A stretch of DNA of 64,000 nt from positions 3,100,001-3,164,000 of the forward strand of contig NZ_CP029192.1 of the NCBI RefSeq assembly GCF_008642315.1, written 5' to 3'. Origin of the DNA: Streptomyces venezuelae (lineage in GTDB: Bacteria; Actinomycetota; Actinomycetes; Streptomycetales; Streptomycetaceae). This document shows positions 17,982-26,885 of the stretch, in pieces. The translations under genes were made by a program, and so were the position numbers. The notes under the pieces are model-generated. The model was given only the letters and a program-made list of their open reading frames with translations. It was not told the origin of the DNA and did no database searches. Each line of letters opens with the position of its first letter. Position 1 is the first letter of the stretch.

Positions 17982-18782
17982 ATGCCCGACTACCACGATG
18001 ATCTGCGTCTCGCCCACGTCCTCGCGGACGCCGCCGACGCCGCGACCATGGACCGGTTCAAGGCCCTCGACCTGAAGGTCGAGACCAAGCCGGACATGAC
18101 GCCGGTGAGCGAGGCCGACAAGGCCGCCGAGGAGCTGATCCGTGGCCACCTCCAGCGGGCCAGGCCACGCGACGCGATCCTCGGCGAGGAGTACGGCGTC
18201 GAGGGCACGGGACCGCGCCGCTGGGTGGTCGACCCGATCGACGGCACCAAGAACTACGTACGCGGCGTCCCGGTGTGGGCCACCCTGATCGCCCTGACGG
18301 AAGCGGGCGAGGGCGGCTACCAGCCGGTGGTCGGCATCGTCTCGGCGCCCGCGCTCGGCCGCCGCTGGTGGGCCGCGAAGGGCGGCGGCGCCTACACGGG
18401 CCGGTCGCTCACCTCGGCGACGCCGCTGCGGGTCTCCAAGGTCTCCCGGCTCGGAGACGCCTCGCTGGCGTACTCCTCGCTCTCCGGCTGGGAGGAGCAG
18501 GGCCGCCTCGACGGCTTCCTCGACCTCACGCGGTCGGTCTGGCGCACGCGCGGATACGGCGACTTCTGGCCGTACATGATGGTCGCCGAGGGCTCGGTCG
18601 ACCTCTGCGCGGAGCCTGAGCTCTCGCTGTGGGACATGGCGGCGACCGCGATCGTGGTGACGGAGGCGGGCGGTACCTTCACCGGCCTCGACGGCAGGCC
18701 CGGCCCGCACAGCGGCAACGCGGCGGCCTCGAACGGCCTGCTCCACGACGAACTGCTCGGCTATCTCAACCAGCGGTACTAG
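17982..18782 (+). CDS. hisN: Histidinol-phosphatase of the inositol monophosphatase family
   Basis: 266 residues. The IMPase fold motifs are [14 protein letters not shown] (the DPxDGT metal site) and WDMAA (second metal Asp). In Streptomyces this gene class was shown to encode the missing histidinol-phosphate phosphatase of histidine synthesis, and the protein here matches it in length and motifs. It is not near other his genes, as in S. coelicolor. ATG 17982 is chosen; earlier in-frame codons read through the divergent promoter region. A 7-bp hairpin follows the stop. Confidence 0.92.
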   Translation: MPDYHDDLRLAHVLADAADAATMDRFKALDLKVETKPDMTPVSEADKAAEELIRGHLQRARPRDAILGEEYGVEGTGPRRWVVDPIDGTKNYVRGVPVWATLIALTEAGEGGYQPVVGIVSAPALGRRWWAAKGGGAYTGRSLTSATPLRVSKVSRLGDASLAYSSLSGWEEQGRLDGFLDLTRSVWRTRGYGDFWPYMMVAEGSVDLCAEPELSLWDMAATAIVVTEAGGTFTGLDGRPGPHSGNAAASNGLLHDELLGYLNQRY

Positions 18783-18783
18783 T

Positions 18784-18800
18784 CGCGACCAGCGGTCGCG
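18784..18800 (+). terminator. Hairpin after hisN
   Basis: CGCGACC and GGTCGCG form a perfect 7-bp stem with a 3-base loop, starting 2 bases after the TAG stop. It is followed by two near-identical 19-base direct repeats beginning AGCGGTCG. No T-run. Confidence 0.65.
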
Positions 18801-18998
18801 GGCGTCGCCAGCGGCAGCGGTCGTGGGCGTCGCCGGGTGTGAACTCACCCCGCCCGGCCCCTTGCTGCCCTCCTGCGGGGCTGCGACTCTATGAGTCCCC
18901 CCACTTGTGAACTTGTGAAACCGTTCTCCAGCAGGTAGCGGAGGCAATCCTTCGCCCACCGGGAGGCCTCGGTTTCGCCAAGGAGGTGGCTCACGCCC

Positions 18999-19400
18999 AT
19001 GCTCGTCCGCGACGCCATGAGCACGGTGGTCCTGACCATCGGCCCCACCCACACCCTGCGCCAGGCGGCCAGGCTGATGTCAGCGCGCCACGTCGGAGCG
19101 GCTGTCGTCCTCGACCCCGACACCTACGGGCTCGGCATCCTGACCGAGCGCGACGTCCTCAACTCGCTCGCCCTCGGCCAGAGTCCGGACACCGAGATCG
19201 CCGGCACCCACACCACGACCGAGGTCGTCTTCGCCACCCCGGCGTGGACCCTGGAGGAAGCGGCGGACGCCATGGCGCACGGCGGCTTCCGGCATCTGAT
19301 CGTCATGGAGGGAAACGAACCCACGGGCATCGTCTCGGTGCGCGACATCATCCGCTGCTGGGCGCCCGACCGGCGCGCGACGGCCCAGCTGACGGGGTGA
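18999..19400 (+). CDS. Stand-alone CBS-domain-pair protein
   Basis: 133 residues that consist of two CBS motifs: MLVRDAMSTVVLTIGPTHTL at the start and ending in GILTERDVL, then a second copy ending GIVSVRDIIRCW. Such Bateman modules bind adenosine nucleotides and act as regulatory subunits. No catalytic domain is attached. The AGGAGG ribosome site is about 11 bases before the ATG, rather far. Partner unknown. The 216 bases upstream hold hairpins and repeats (see findings). Confidence 0.88.
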   Translation: MLVRDAMSTVVLTIGPTHTLRQAARLMSARHVGAAVVLDPDTYGLGILTERDVLNSLALGQSPDTEIAGTHTTTEVVFATPAWTLEEAADAMAHGGFRHLIVMEGNEPTGIVSVRDIIRCWAPDRRATAQLTG

Positions 19401-19408
19401 CGGAACGG

Positions 19409-19445
19409 CGGCGGGCCGGCCCCCCGAAGGGGAACCGGCCCGCCG
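19409..19445. terminator. Hairpin between the CBS gene and catalase (convergent)
   Basis: CGGCGGGCCGG and CCGGCCCGCCG pair over 11 bases, with an inner CCCC/GGGG stem. It lies between two convergent stops, 9 bases after one and 25 bases from the other, so it can serve both genes. Confidence 0.8.
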
Positions 19446-19469
19446 TCTCTCTACGACAAGTGGTACTGG

Positions 19470-20939
19470 TCAGCCGCGCAGGGCCTGGACCGCGGCCTCC
19501 AGCCGCTTGCCGAAGTCTCCGTCGGCCTGACGGAAGTTGTTGACCGCGCGGTCCACGATGTCCTCGCGCGAGACCTTGGCGAGGAAGCCCGCCAGGTTGT
19601 CGACCAGACGGCCCTTCTCGTCCTCGGACATCAGGCGGTAGAGGTTGCCCGCCTGCACGAAGTCGTTGTCCTCGGCGTGCCGGGGCGTCTCGTGGTTGCC
19701 CGTGGCACCGGTGACGGGCGTGGGCTGCCACAGCGCACGGTCCGTCTGGAACGGGCCGCCGAAGCTGTTCGGCTCGTAGTTCTTCGCGCCCTTGTGGCGG
19801 CCGTCGTACAGGAAGCCGTCACGGGAGTTGGTGCGCGCCTCAGTGGCGTGCGGGCGGTTCACCGGCAGGTGGTCGGCGTTGATGCCGACGCGGTAGCGGT
19901 GGGCGTCGCCGTACGCGAAGAGACGGCCCTGGAGCATCTTGTCCGGGGACGGGCCGATGCCGGGCACGAAGTGCGCGGGCGAGAAGATGCTCTGCTCGAC
20001 CTCGGCGAAGACGTTCTCCGGGTTGCGGTTGAGCTCCAGCTTGCCGATCTCGATCGGCGGGTAGTCCGCGTGCGGCCACACCTTGGTGAGGTCGAACGGG
20101 TTGAAGCGGTAGGTCGCCGCGTCCGCCGCCGGCATGATCTGCACCTGCACGGTCCAGGACGGGAACTCGCCGCGCTCGATCGACTCGCGCAGGTCGCGCT
20201 GGTGGGAGTCGGGGTCCTCACCGGCGAGCTTGTTGGCCTCGTCCTGGGTGAGGTTCTTGATGCCCTGGTCGGTCTTGAAGTGGTACTTGACCCAGAAGAC
20301 CTCGCCGGCCTCGTTGTTCCACTGGAACGTGTGCGAGCCGAAGCCGTCCATGTGGCGGTACGAGGCGGGGATGCCGCGGTCGCCGAAGAGCCAGGTCACC
20401 TGGTGGGTGCTCTCCGGGCTGAGGCCCCAGAAGTCCCAGACGTTGTCCGCCTCCTGCGAGCCCGAGTAGGGGTCCCGCTTCTGGGTGTGGATGAAGTCGG
20501 GGAACTTGATGGCGTCCCGGATGAAGAAGACCGGGGTGTTGTTGCCGACGAGGTCGTAGTTGCCCTCTTCGGTGTAGAACTTCAGCGCCCAGCCGCGCGG
20601 GTCGCGCACCGCGTCGGCCGCGCCGAGGTTGCCGGCCACGGTGGAGAAGCGCAGGAACGTCTCGGTCTGCTTGCCGACCCCGGAGAGGAACTTGGCGCGC
20701 GTCCACTGCGAGACGTCACGGGTGAGCGTGAACGTGCCGTACGCACCGGCGCCACGGGCGTGCACCACACGCTCCGGGATCCGCTCGCGGTTGAAGTGGG
20801 CGAGCTTCTCGAGCAGCAGCTGGTCCTGCACGAGGACCGGGCCGCCGAGACCCGCGGTCTCACTGTTCTGGTTGTCGGCGACCGGCGCGCCGGCCTCCGT
20901 GGTGAGCGGTCCCTGCGTCACGTGCGCCTCCTGCGTCAT
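19470..20939 (-). CDS. catA: Monofunctional heme catalase
   Basis: 489 residues from ATG 20939. It breaks down hydrogen peroxide. The distal His is His60 in [12 protein letters not shown], the distal Asn lies in VGNNTPVFF (about 133-134), and the heme-ligating Tyr343 is in [12 protein letters not shown]. It is a small-subunit clade 3 catalase by length. It is divergent from catR, which in S. coelicolor represses catA until peroxide oxidises it. An ATG 11 codons earlier (20972) has a comparable ribosome site (GAAGG) and cannot be excluded. A Fur-type inverted repeat sits 72 bases upstream. Confidence 0.95.
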   Translation of the reverse strand: MTQEAHVTQGPLTTEAGAPVADNQNSETAGLGGPVLVQDQLLLEKLAHFNRERIPERVVHARGAGAYGTFTLTRDVSQWTRAKFLSGVGKQTETFLRFSTVAGNLGAADAVRDPRGWALKFYTEEGNYDLVGNNTPVFFIRDAIKFPDFIHTQKRDPYSGSQEADNVWDFWGLSPESTHQVTWLFGDRGIPASYRHMDGFGSHTFQWNNEAGEVFWVKYHFKTDQGIKNLTQDEANKLAGEDPDSHQRDLRESIERGEFPSWTVQVQIMPAADAATYRFNPFDLTKVWPHADYPPIEIGKLELNRNPENVFAEVEQSIFSPAHFVPGIGPSPDKMLQGRLFAYGDAHRYRVGINADHLPVNRPHATEARTNSRDGFLYDGRHKGAKNYEPNSFGGPFQTDRALWQPTPVTGATGNHETPRHAEDNDFVQAGNLYRLMSEDEKGRLVDNLAGFLAKVSREDIVDRAVNNFRQADGDFGKRLEAAVQALRG

Positions 20940-21010
20940 ACCTGCAAGTCCTGTCCTTGGCGTGCTGCCCATGGCGTGCCTTCGGCCTCGCCGTACTCGA
21001 TCCTACGATA

Positions 21011-21025
21011 GACTTTGTCTAAGTC
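21011..21025. promoter_or_regulatory. CatR (Fur/PerR-family) operator between catA and catR
   Basis: The sequence GACTTTG-T-CTAAGTC is a 7-1-7 inverted repeat with 6 of 7 matched pairs, the geometry of PerR/Fur boxes. A further copy of the half-site, CAAAGTC, is at 21037-21043. The AT content stands out from the surroundings. Confidence 0.8.
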
Positions 21026-21088
21026 AAGCGACAATCCAAAGTCACACCCGTTCGGGATTTAGGTCCCCCGCCTGTTAGGCTGGCTTCC

Positions 21089-21505
21089 ATGAGTGACCTG
21101 TTGGAACGACTGCGCGGACGCGGTTGGCGCATGACGGCGCAGCGACGCGTCGTGGCCGAGGTCCTCGACGGGGACCACGTCCACCTCACGGCGGACGAAG
21201 TGCATGCCCGCGCCGCGGACAAGCTGCCCGAGATCTCCCGGGCCACCGTCTACAACACGCTGGGCGAGCTGGTGACCCTCGGCGAGATCCTCGAGGTCTC
21301 GACGGACCGCCGCGCCAAGCGGTACGACCCGAACGCGCACCGCCCCCACCAGCACCTGGTCTGCGCCCGCTGCGGCGCGATCCGTGACGTGCACCCCACG
21401 GGCAACCCGCTGGCCAGCCTCCCCGACTCGGAGCGCTTCGGCTTCACGGTCGAGGACGTCGAGGTCACGTACCGCGGCGTCTGCCCGAACTGCGCGGCGG
21501 CTTAG
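21089..21505 (+). CDS. catR: Fur-family peroxide-sensing repressor CatR
   Basis: 138 residues. The N-terminal winged helix contains MTAQRRVVAEVL and EISRATVYNTLGEL. The structural zinc site is two CxxC pairs, C92-x2-C95 and C132-x2-C135. The His-rich stretch HRPHQHLVC contributes to the regulatory metal site. It represses the divergent catalase gene and itself. The ATG has no Shine-Dalgarno sequence; a TAGGCT -10-like hexamer ends 7 bases before it, so the mRNA may be leaderless. A strong hairpin terminates it. Confidence 0.95.
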   Translation: MSDLLERLRGRGWRMTAQRRVVAEVLDGDHVHLTADEVHARAADKLPEISRATVYNTLGELVTLGEILEVSTDRRAKRYDPNAHRPHQHLVCARCGAIRDVHPTGNPLASLPDSERFGFTVEDVEVTYRGVCPNCAAA

Positions 21506-21524
21506 AGACTTTTCCGCACCTCAC

Positions 21525-21560
21525 GAAGGGCCCGGCACCGATTTCGGCGCCGGGCCCTTC
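21525..21560 (+). terminator. Strong hairpin after catR
   Basis: GAAGGGCCCGGC and GCCGGGCCCTTC form a perfect 12-bp stem, and inside the loop CCG/CGG adds three more pairs around ATTT. It begins 20 bases after the catR stop. Confidence 0.85.
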
Positions 21561-21656
21561 GGCGATCTCGTCCGTGGCGCACCCCTTCCAAGATCTGACG
21601 GGCCGTCATATTCTCTGCGGCGCCCGCCGTCCGCCTGCCCTCCGCAAGGAGAAGCC

Positions 21657-22451
21657 GTGGAAGATCCGCACCCGTCACCTCTCCCACCACCCAAACTCCG
21701 CGCCCGCGCGGTGACCAGAACCTTCGGCCGGGCCGCCGGAGCGGTGCATGCGCTCGGCCCCGTCGACCTGGACGTCGCCCCCGGCGAGTTCACCTGCGTG
21801 GTCGGCCCCTCCGGCTGCGGGAAGTCGACGCTTCTGCGCATCGCCGCCGGCCTGCTGCGGCCCAGCTCCGGCGAGCTGAGCATCCGCACGTCCGCGCGGC
21901 GTCCGGTCGCGATGATCTTCCAGGACTACGGCATCTACGACTGGAAGACAGTGCAGGCCAACGTGCGTTTCGGCCTCGACATCCAGAAGATCCCGCGCCG
22001 CGAGGCGAACGCCCGCGCCACACGGTGGCTGACCCGCATGGGCCTCGCCGCCTTCGCCGACGCCTATCCCGCCACCCTCTCCGGCGGCATGCGCCAGCGC
22101 GTCGCCATCGCCCGCGCCCTGGCGGTGGAGCCCGAGATCCTCCTCATGGATGAGCCCTTCGCGGCCCTCGACGCCCAGCTCCGCACCATCCTTCAGGATG
22201 AGCTGCTGGCCCTCACGCAGGCCACGGAAACCACCACCCTTTTCATCACCCACAGCCTCGAAGAGGCGATCGTTCTCGGCGACCGCGTCCTGGTGATGTC
22301 GGCCGGGCCCGGCCGCTTCATCGCCGAGCGACGCCCTCCCTTCGCCCGCCCCCGCACGGGTGCGGTGCGCTCCGCGCCGGAGTTCACCGCGCTCAAGAGC
22401 GAGCTGTGGGAGCTCCTTCGGGGCGAGGTCGGCGTCAGGGCGGCCGCATGA
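21657..22451 (+). CDS. ABC transporter ATP-binding protein, SsuB/TauB type
   Basis: 264 residues. Walker A is GPSGCGKST, the signature is LSGGMRQR, Walker B is ILLMDEPF and the switch His is in FITHSLEE. The FQDYGIYDWKTVQANV segment is typical of the sulfonate/taurine/nitrate importer ATPases. I chose GTG 21657 with AAGGAG 7 bases before it; the frame upstream of it runs through the catR terminator. It overlaps the permease by 4 bases (ATGA). Cytoplasmic face of the importer. Confidence 0.92.
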   Translation: MEDPHPSPLPPPKLRARAVTRTFGRAAGAVHALGPVDLDVAPGEFTCVVGPSGCGKSTLLRIAAGLLRPSSGELSIRTSARRPVAMIFQDYGIYDWKTVQANVRFGLDIQKIPRREANARATRWLTRMGLAAFADAYPATLSGGMRQRVAIARALAVEPEILLMDEPFAALDAQLRTILQDELLALTQATETTTLFITHSLEEAIVLGDRVLVMSAGPGRFIAERRPPFARPRTGAVRSAPEFTALKSELWELLRGEVGVRAAA

Positions 22452-23326
22452 GCGCCGTCACGGACAAGGCGCCCGGGGCGTCCGGGGGCGAGGGCCTCCT
22501 GGTGCGGCGCCCCGGCCCCCAGGAACTGCACCCCGTCCGCACACATCGCCGCCGACGTGCCCTGGAGCTGTCGCTCGCCGTGGGCGTGCCCGCCGCCCTG
22601 GTCCTGCTGTGGCAGCTGGCCGCCGTCCGGGGCTGGATCGACGACCGTGTCTACCCCGCGCCGCAGACGATCCTGGAGGACGGCTGGCACCGGGCCGCCG
22701 ACGGCGAGCTGTGGCCGGACGTCTGGGCCACGCTGAAGCGCGTGCTCGCCGGGTACGCGATCGGGACGGTCGCCGGGTACGCGCTCGGCCTCCTGATGGG
22801 CTCCCTCTCCGTCGTACGAGCCGCCCTGGAGCCCACGCTCGACGCCCTGTACGTCGTTCCCAAGCTGGCGCTGCTGCCCGTCTTCCTCAACATGTTCGGC
22901 CTCGGCGAGGGCCCGCAGATCGCGCTCGTCGCCGCCACGGTCTTCTTCTTCGTCTGGATCTCGACGATGGCGGCGGTCCTCGCCGTGCCCTCCGGACACC
23001 GCGACGCCGGGCAGGTCTTCGGCGCCTCGCCCTGGCAGATGTTCCGCCACGTCCTGCTGCCCGCGTCCCTGCCCGCGGTGCTGGTCGGCGCGCGGATCGC
23101 CGCGGGGGTCGCGGTCCTGGTGATCGTCGCCTCGGAGCAGATCGCGGCGGCCGACGGGCTCGGGCACCTGATCTTCGACTCGCGGGCGCTCTTCCAGAAC
23201 GACGTGATGTTCGTCGGCATCGTCTGTGTCGCCGTCCTCGGCGTCGTCTTCTCCGAACTGGTGCGGATCGCGGGCCGGCTGCTCACGCCGTGGGCCCCGC
23301 GGGACCGGGGCCGGAGCCAGTCGTGA
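22448..23326 (+). CDS. ABC transporter permease, SsuC/TauC type
   Basis: 292 residues with about six membrane helices. The EAA coupling loop (FGASPWQMFRHVLLPASLPA) is near residue 200, as in BPD_transp_1 permeases. The ATG overlaps the ATPase stop. It forms a homodimer channel with the ATPase and the lipoprotein that follow in one operon. Substrate is not shown by the sequence. Confidence 0.92.
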   Translation: MSAVTDKAPGASGGEGLLVRRPGPQELHPVRTHRRRRALELSLAVGVPAALVLLWQLAAVRGWIDDRVYPAPQTILEDGWHRAADGELWPDVWATLKRVLAGYAIGTVAGYALGLLMGSLSVVRAALEPTLDALYVVPKLALLPVFLNMFGLGEGPQIALVAATVFFFVWISTMAAVLAVPSGHRDAGQVFGASPWQMFRHVLLPASLPAVLVGARIAAGVAVLVIVASEQIAAADGLGHLIFDSRALFQNDVMFVGIVCVAVLGVVFSELVRIAGRLLTPWAPRDRGRSQS

Positions 23327-23349
23327 CGAATCTGCCCCCGGGAGGCTCC

Positions 23350-24486
23350 ATGCGCACCCGTACCACCGCTCTCGCGCTGCTCGTGGCGGGCTCGCTGCTC
23401 GCCGCGGCGGGCTGCGCGAAGGAGGACGACGAGCCGACGCCGGCCGCACCCGCGAAGCCCCGCGCCGTCAGCCCGGTGGCGGGCTGCGGCAAGGGCAGCT
23501 GGACCGACCCCGCCGATCTCACCCCCGACCGGAAACCGGCCCGCTGCACCTCCGGCACCCCCGCCCCCAAGCCGCTCGACGAGAAGCGGGACCTCACGAT
23601 CGCCACCGGCACCCTGAGCGCCGAGTACGTGGCCCCCCTCCAGATGGCCGTCGAGAAGGGCGAGTTCAAGAAGGAGGGCCTGAACGTCGCCCTGAAGGTC
23701 CTGCCCACCCCCGACGCGCTCCCCCTCCTCGCGAAGGGCGACGTCGACGCCCAGTGGGCCGCCCCGGAGGCCGCCGTGATGAACGGCATCACCAGCGGGT
23801 TCGACATCAAGTGGACGGCGGGCAACTTCTCCCCCGACCCCCGCTCCAAGAGCGGCCTGTGGGTACGCCTGAAGAAGGGCGAGTCCGCGGACCACGTCCC
23901 CATGGCGGGCCGCACCCTCGGCACGATGATCGGCAAGGGGTCCGTCATCGCGTACCCCATGGGCAAGGCGCTCAAGAAGCACGGCGGCGGCATCGACAGG
24001 ATCCAGTTCCAGCAGCTCGGCTCCGCGGACGTCCTCACCGCCCTCCAGAACGGCGGCACCGACGCCGCCTGGCTGCTGGATCCGGTGTGGCGCAAGGTCG
24101 ACGGCGACAAGCGGTTCGCGTTCCTGGGCGGCCAGCCGCAGGCCGAGCCGCTCGGCGGCCTCCTCTTCGGCCCGAACCTCCTGAAGAAGGACCCGGACGC
24201 GGGGGTCGCGCTGCTGCGCGCGTACATCCGGACCGTGAACACGTACTTCGCGGGCGACTACAAGGCCGACAAGGCCTTCGCGACGGAGCTCGCCCAACTG
24301 CTCAGCACGGACAAAGAGGTCCTGCTGGCGACGCCGTCGCTCCGCATGGACTGGGAGATCCGCGCGGGGACGACGGACCGTCTGCAGGACGCGTACCGCG
24401 CGGCGGGCGTCTCGAAGGGCGACAAGGTGCCGGAGAAGAGAGCGGTGGACCGCGAGCTGTACGAGGAGGCGGTGGGCCACAAATGA
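23350..24486 (+). CDS. ABC transporter substrate-binding lipoprotein, NMT1/SsuA-like
   Basis: 378 residues. The signal peptide ends in a lipobox AAAGC with Cys22 as the lipidation site. A 50-residue Pro/Ala-rich linker leads to an NMT1/SsuA-like binding domain starting near RDLTIATGTLS. Three extra Cys residues lie in or near the linker (CAKEDD, AGCGKGSW, ARCTSG). Start ATG 23350 follows GGGAGG. Members of this group bind sulfonates, taurine, nitrate, thiamine precursors or similar molecules; I cannot decide which. A 13-bp hairpin ends the operon. Confidence 0.9.
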   Translation: MRTRTTALALLVAGSLLAAAGCAKEDDEPTPAAPAKPRAVSPVAGCGKGSWTDPADLTPDRKPARCTSGTPAPKPLDEKRDLTIATGTLSAEYVAPLQMAVEKGEFKKEGLNVALKVLPTPDALPLLAKGDVDAQWAAPEAAVMNGITSGFDIKWTAGNFSPDPRSKSGLWVRLKKGESADHVPMAGRTLGTMIGKGSVIAYPMGKALKKHGGGIDRIQFQQLGSADVLTALQNGGTDAAWLLDPVWRKVDGDKRFAFLGGQPQAEPLGGLLFGPNLLKKDPDAGVALLRAYIRTVNTYFAGDYKADKAFATELAQLLSTDKEVLLATPSLRMDWEIRAGTTDRLQDAYRAAGVSKGDKVPEKRAVDRELYEEAVGHK

Positions 24487-24490
24487 ATTC

Positions 24491-24520
24491 AGGGCCGGAA
24501 ACCCATTGGTTTCCGGCCCT
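24491..24520. terminator. Bidirectional hairpin between the ABC operon and a tRNA gene
   Basis: AGGGCCGGAAACC and GGTTTCCGGCCCT pair over 13 bases with loop CATT. It sits 4 bases after the lipoprotein stop and 10 bases beyond the 3' end of the convergent tRNA. Confidence 0.87.
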
Positions 24521-24530
24521 GAACCTTCAG

Positions 24531-24604
24531 TAGCGGGGACAGGATTTGAACCTGCGACCTCTGGGTTATGAGCCCAGCGAGCTACCGAGCTGCTCCACCC
24601 CGCG
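24531..24604 (-). tRNA. Initiator tRNA-Met (CAT), first copy
   Basis: 74 bases. The anticodon loop reads CTCATAA. The anticodon stem ends in three consecutive G-C pairs (GGG/CCC), and the first acceptor pair is a C-U mismatch (C1, U72); both mark an initiator rather than elongator tRNA. The acceptor stem is GCGGGG/CCCCGC and the T arm carries GGTTCAAATCC. CCA is not encoded. The sequence is the same as the second copy at 26762-26835. Confidence 0.97.
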
Positions 24605-24671
24605 TCGGTGAACACAACTCTACGTCAGGCCCACGACCAGCGCAAATCCGTTTCCCTACGGGCGCCGGGAC

Positions 24672-26516
24672 CTACGCGGTGAGCTCCTGCCGCAGCGCCT
24701 CGCGCAGCCGTCCCGCACGCTCGGCGACCTCGGCGGGACCGAGATCGACCGCGCGCGAGGCCCACCGCTGCCCCTGCGCGAGCTGCCCGCGCCGGGCGTA
24801 GAGCAGGGCGAGGCGGAGCGCCGCCCGCCCGTGCCCCGCGTCGGCGGCCCGGGTCCACCACAGCGCGGCCTCCGGCTCGCTGCCCTCACGGGCGAGGAGC
24901 AGTCCGAGGTTGAACGCGCCGTTGCGGCTGCCGGCCTCGGCCGCCTTGCGGTACCACCGCGCGGCCTCGACGACGTCGCCGCGGGCCGATGCGAGCATGC
25001 CGACCCGGACCTGGGCCCGGCGATGGCCCATCTCGGCCGCCCGCTCGTACCACTCCTCGCACTCGGTCTTCTCCGCCGCGGGCTCGCCGAGGACCGGCGC
25101 CTCGGCAGGAGGGCGCCGCGCGTCGAGCAGCGTGCCGAGACGGTACGCCGCTTCGGCGCTGCCGCCGCCCGCCGCGCACCGCAGGTGCCGCTCGGCCTCC
25201 TGCTCGTCGCCCTCGCGCAGCCGCGCGGTGCCGACCTGGAGGGCGGCGTCGGTGTGCCCGTCGGCGGCCGCGCGCTCGTACCACCGCAGGGCCGCGGCCT
25301 CGTCGCCGCGGCTGGCGTAGAGGATGCCGAGGTTGAACGCGGCATCGACGCTGCCCGCCTCCGCGGCCTTGGAGAACCACGGCTCGGCGCCCGCCGCGTC
25401 GCCGCCCTGGAGCAGCAGCACGGCCAGCGCGTTGGCCGCCTCGCGGTGGCCCGCGTACGCGGCGCGGCGGTACCACTGGTCGGCGTGCGCGGTGCGGCCC
25501 TGCTCGGCGCAGAGCAGCCCGAGGTTGTACGCGCCGTTCACGTCGCCCGCGTCCATCGCGGCGCGGTACCAGCGCTCGGCGGTCTGCGTCTCGCCCCGCT
25601 CGGCGTGCAGGGCGCCCAGCGCGTTCGCGGCGTTGCCGTCGCCGTCCTGGGCGGCCTTCAGCCACCACACGGCGGCGCTCTCCTCGTCGCCCGCGTCCCG
25701 CAGCAGGAAGCCGAGGGCGCAGGCCGCACGGGCCTCGCCGTCCTTGGCGGAGTTGAGGTACCAGCGGCCCGCCTCCTTCAGCTCGCCGCGCCGCTCCAGG
25801 ATCGCGCCGAGGTGCAGCGCGGCCCTGCGGTGGCCGCGGGCGGCCGCCTGGCGGTACCACTGCTCGGCCTCGTCGGCGGGCGTGCGTGCCGCGTCGTCGG
25901 CGCGGTCCGGGCGGCGTCGGGGCGCGGCCGTGGCGCGCTCGGCGCGGTCCGGGCGCTCCGCCCCGGCGCGCCGGTCCAGCGCGCGGGCGAGGCGGTAGGC
26001 GGCCTCGCGGTGGCCGCGCTCGGCGGCGGCGCGCAGCCAGCGCTCGGCTCCGACGTCGCCGCGGTGCTCCAGGAGATCGGCGAGCGCGTACGCCCCGAGG
26101 GTGTGGCCCTGCTCGGCGGACTGGCGCAGCCAGTACTCGGCGGCGGGTTCGTCGCCGCGCTCGCGGTGGTGTCGACCGAGCGCGTGCGCGGCCGCGGCGG
26201 ACCCGGCGACGGCGGCGACCCGCCACCAGCCGGCGGCCTCGTCGGCGTACCCGCGCTGGTGCAGGAGGACTCCGAGGTTGTTGGCGGCGGCGCGGTCGCC
26301 CTCGGCGGTCGCCGCGCGCAGCAGAGATTCGGCACCGTCGAGATCACCGCGGCGCAGCAGAAGGCTTCCGAGGACGCTCATCGCGTCCACGTCGCCGGCC
26401 TCGGCGGCCAGCCGGTGGCGCATCTCCTCGGCGGCCGCCCCGGGATCCTCCCGGTCGGCCGGCTGCACAAACCGCCCTGTCTCCAACAGAGTTGCCTTGT
26501 CCCCCATAACGTCCAT
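24672..26516 (-). CDS. Sel1/TPR-repeat protein
   Basis: 614 residues made almost wholly of about 15 Sel1-like repeats of 36 residues, recognisable by units such as AAEWYRRAAxxGHxxAA, with a spacer rich in Arg, Asp and Ala near residues 190-215. No signal peptide, so it is probably a cytoplasmic scaffold. It lies between two initiator tRNA genes on the same strand. ATG 26516 has AGGTGG 8 bases upstream; ATG 26507 is a possible alternative. Function unknown. About 200 bases without a gene lie upstream. Confidence 0.9.
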   Translation of the reverse strand: MDVMGDKATLLETGRFVQPADREDPGAAAEEMRHRLAAEAGDVDAMSVLGSLLLRRGDLDGAESLLRAATAEGDRAAANNLGVLLHQRGYADEAAGWWRVAAVAGSAAAAHALGRHHRERGDEPAAEYWLRQSAEQGHTLGAYALADLLEHRGDVGAERWLRAAAERGHREAAYRLARALDRRAGAERPDRAERATAAPRRRPDRADDAARTPADEAEQWYRQAAARGHRRAALHLGAILERRGELKEAGRWYLNSAKDGEARAACALGFLLRDAGDEESAAVWWLKAAQDGDGNAANALGALHAERGETQTAERWYRAAMDAGDVNGAYNLGLLCAEQGRTAHADQWYRRAAYAGHREAANALAVLLLQGGDAAGAEPWFSKAAEAGSVDAAFNLGILYASRGDEAAALRWYERAAADGHTDAALQVGTARLREGDEQEAERHLRCAAGGGSAEAAYRLGTLLDARRPPAEAPVLGEPAAEKTECEEWYERAAEMGHRRAQVRVGMLASARGDVVEAARWYRKAAEAGSRNGAFNLGLLLAREGSEPEAALWWTRAADAGHGRAALRLALLYARRGQLAQGQRWASRAVDLGPAEVAERAGRLREALRQELTA

Positions 26517-26720
26517 CGTCGCACCACCTGCAACCTGGGTACATCTGGTATACCGCAGCCAGTGAGGTCACTTCAGCGTTTTGTCGACATGCCCACAGAG
26601 AGATAAGTCAAACACAGATCCCCCAACTCTCCCCCGACCGAGCACCGTTCACATTTCTTGGCATAGGACACCCGCACGCGCACGGGACGCCCGCACACGA
26701 CCGGCACCGGTACACACGAC

Positions 26721-26752
26721 GAAGGCCCGGATCCGTAAGGATCCGGGCCTTC
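26721..26752 (-). terminator. Hairpin downstream of the second initiator tRNA
   Basis: GAAGGCCCGGATCC and GGATCCGGGCCTTC form a perfect 14-bp stem with loop GTAA, 9 bases past the tRNA 3' end. The same design follows the first tRNA copy. Confidence 0.85.
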
Positions 26753-26761
26753 ACCTTGCAG

Positions 26762-26835
26762 TAGCGGGGACAGGATTTGAACCTGCGACCTCTGGGTTAT
26801 GAGCCCAGCGAGCTACCGAGCTGCTCCACCCCGCG
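26762..26835 (-). tRNA. Initiator tRNA-Met (CAT), second copy
   Basis: 74 bases, identical to the copy at 24531-24604, with the same C1-U72 mismatch, GGG/CCC anticodon stem and lack of an encoded CCA. It lies downstream of the Sel1 gene's promoter region, with its own strong terminator hairpin, so it is probably transcribed separately. Confidence 0.97.
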
Positions 26836-26885
26836 CCGTTGTGTTCAAACCGTACCACGGCGCGAGGGGGGTGCTTTACCGCTCG

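Noticed and set aside
24531..26835. tRNA-associated genomic island
   Set aside because: No integrase, phage gene, att duplication or change in composition. Both tRNA genes are complete and the enclosed gene looks native.
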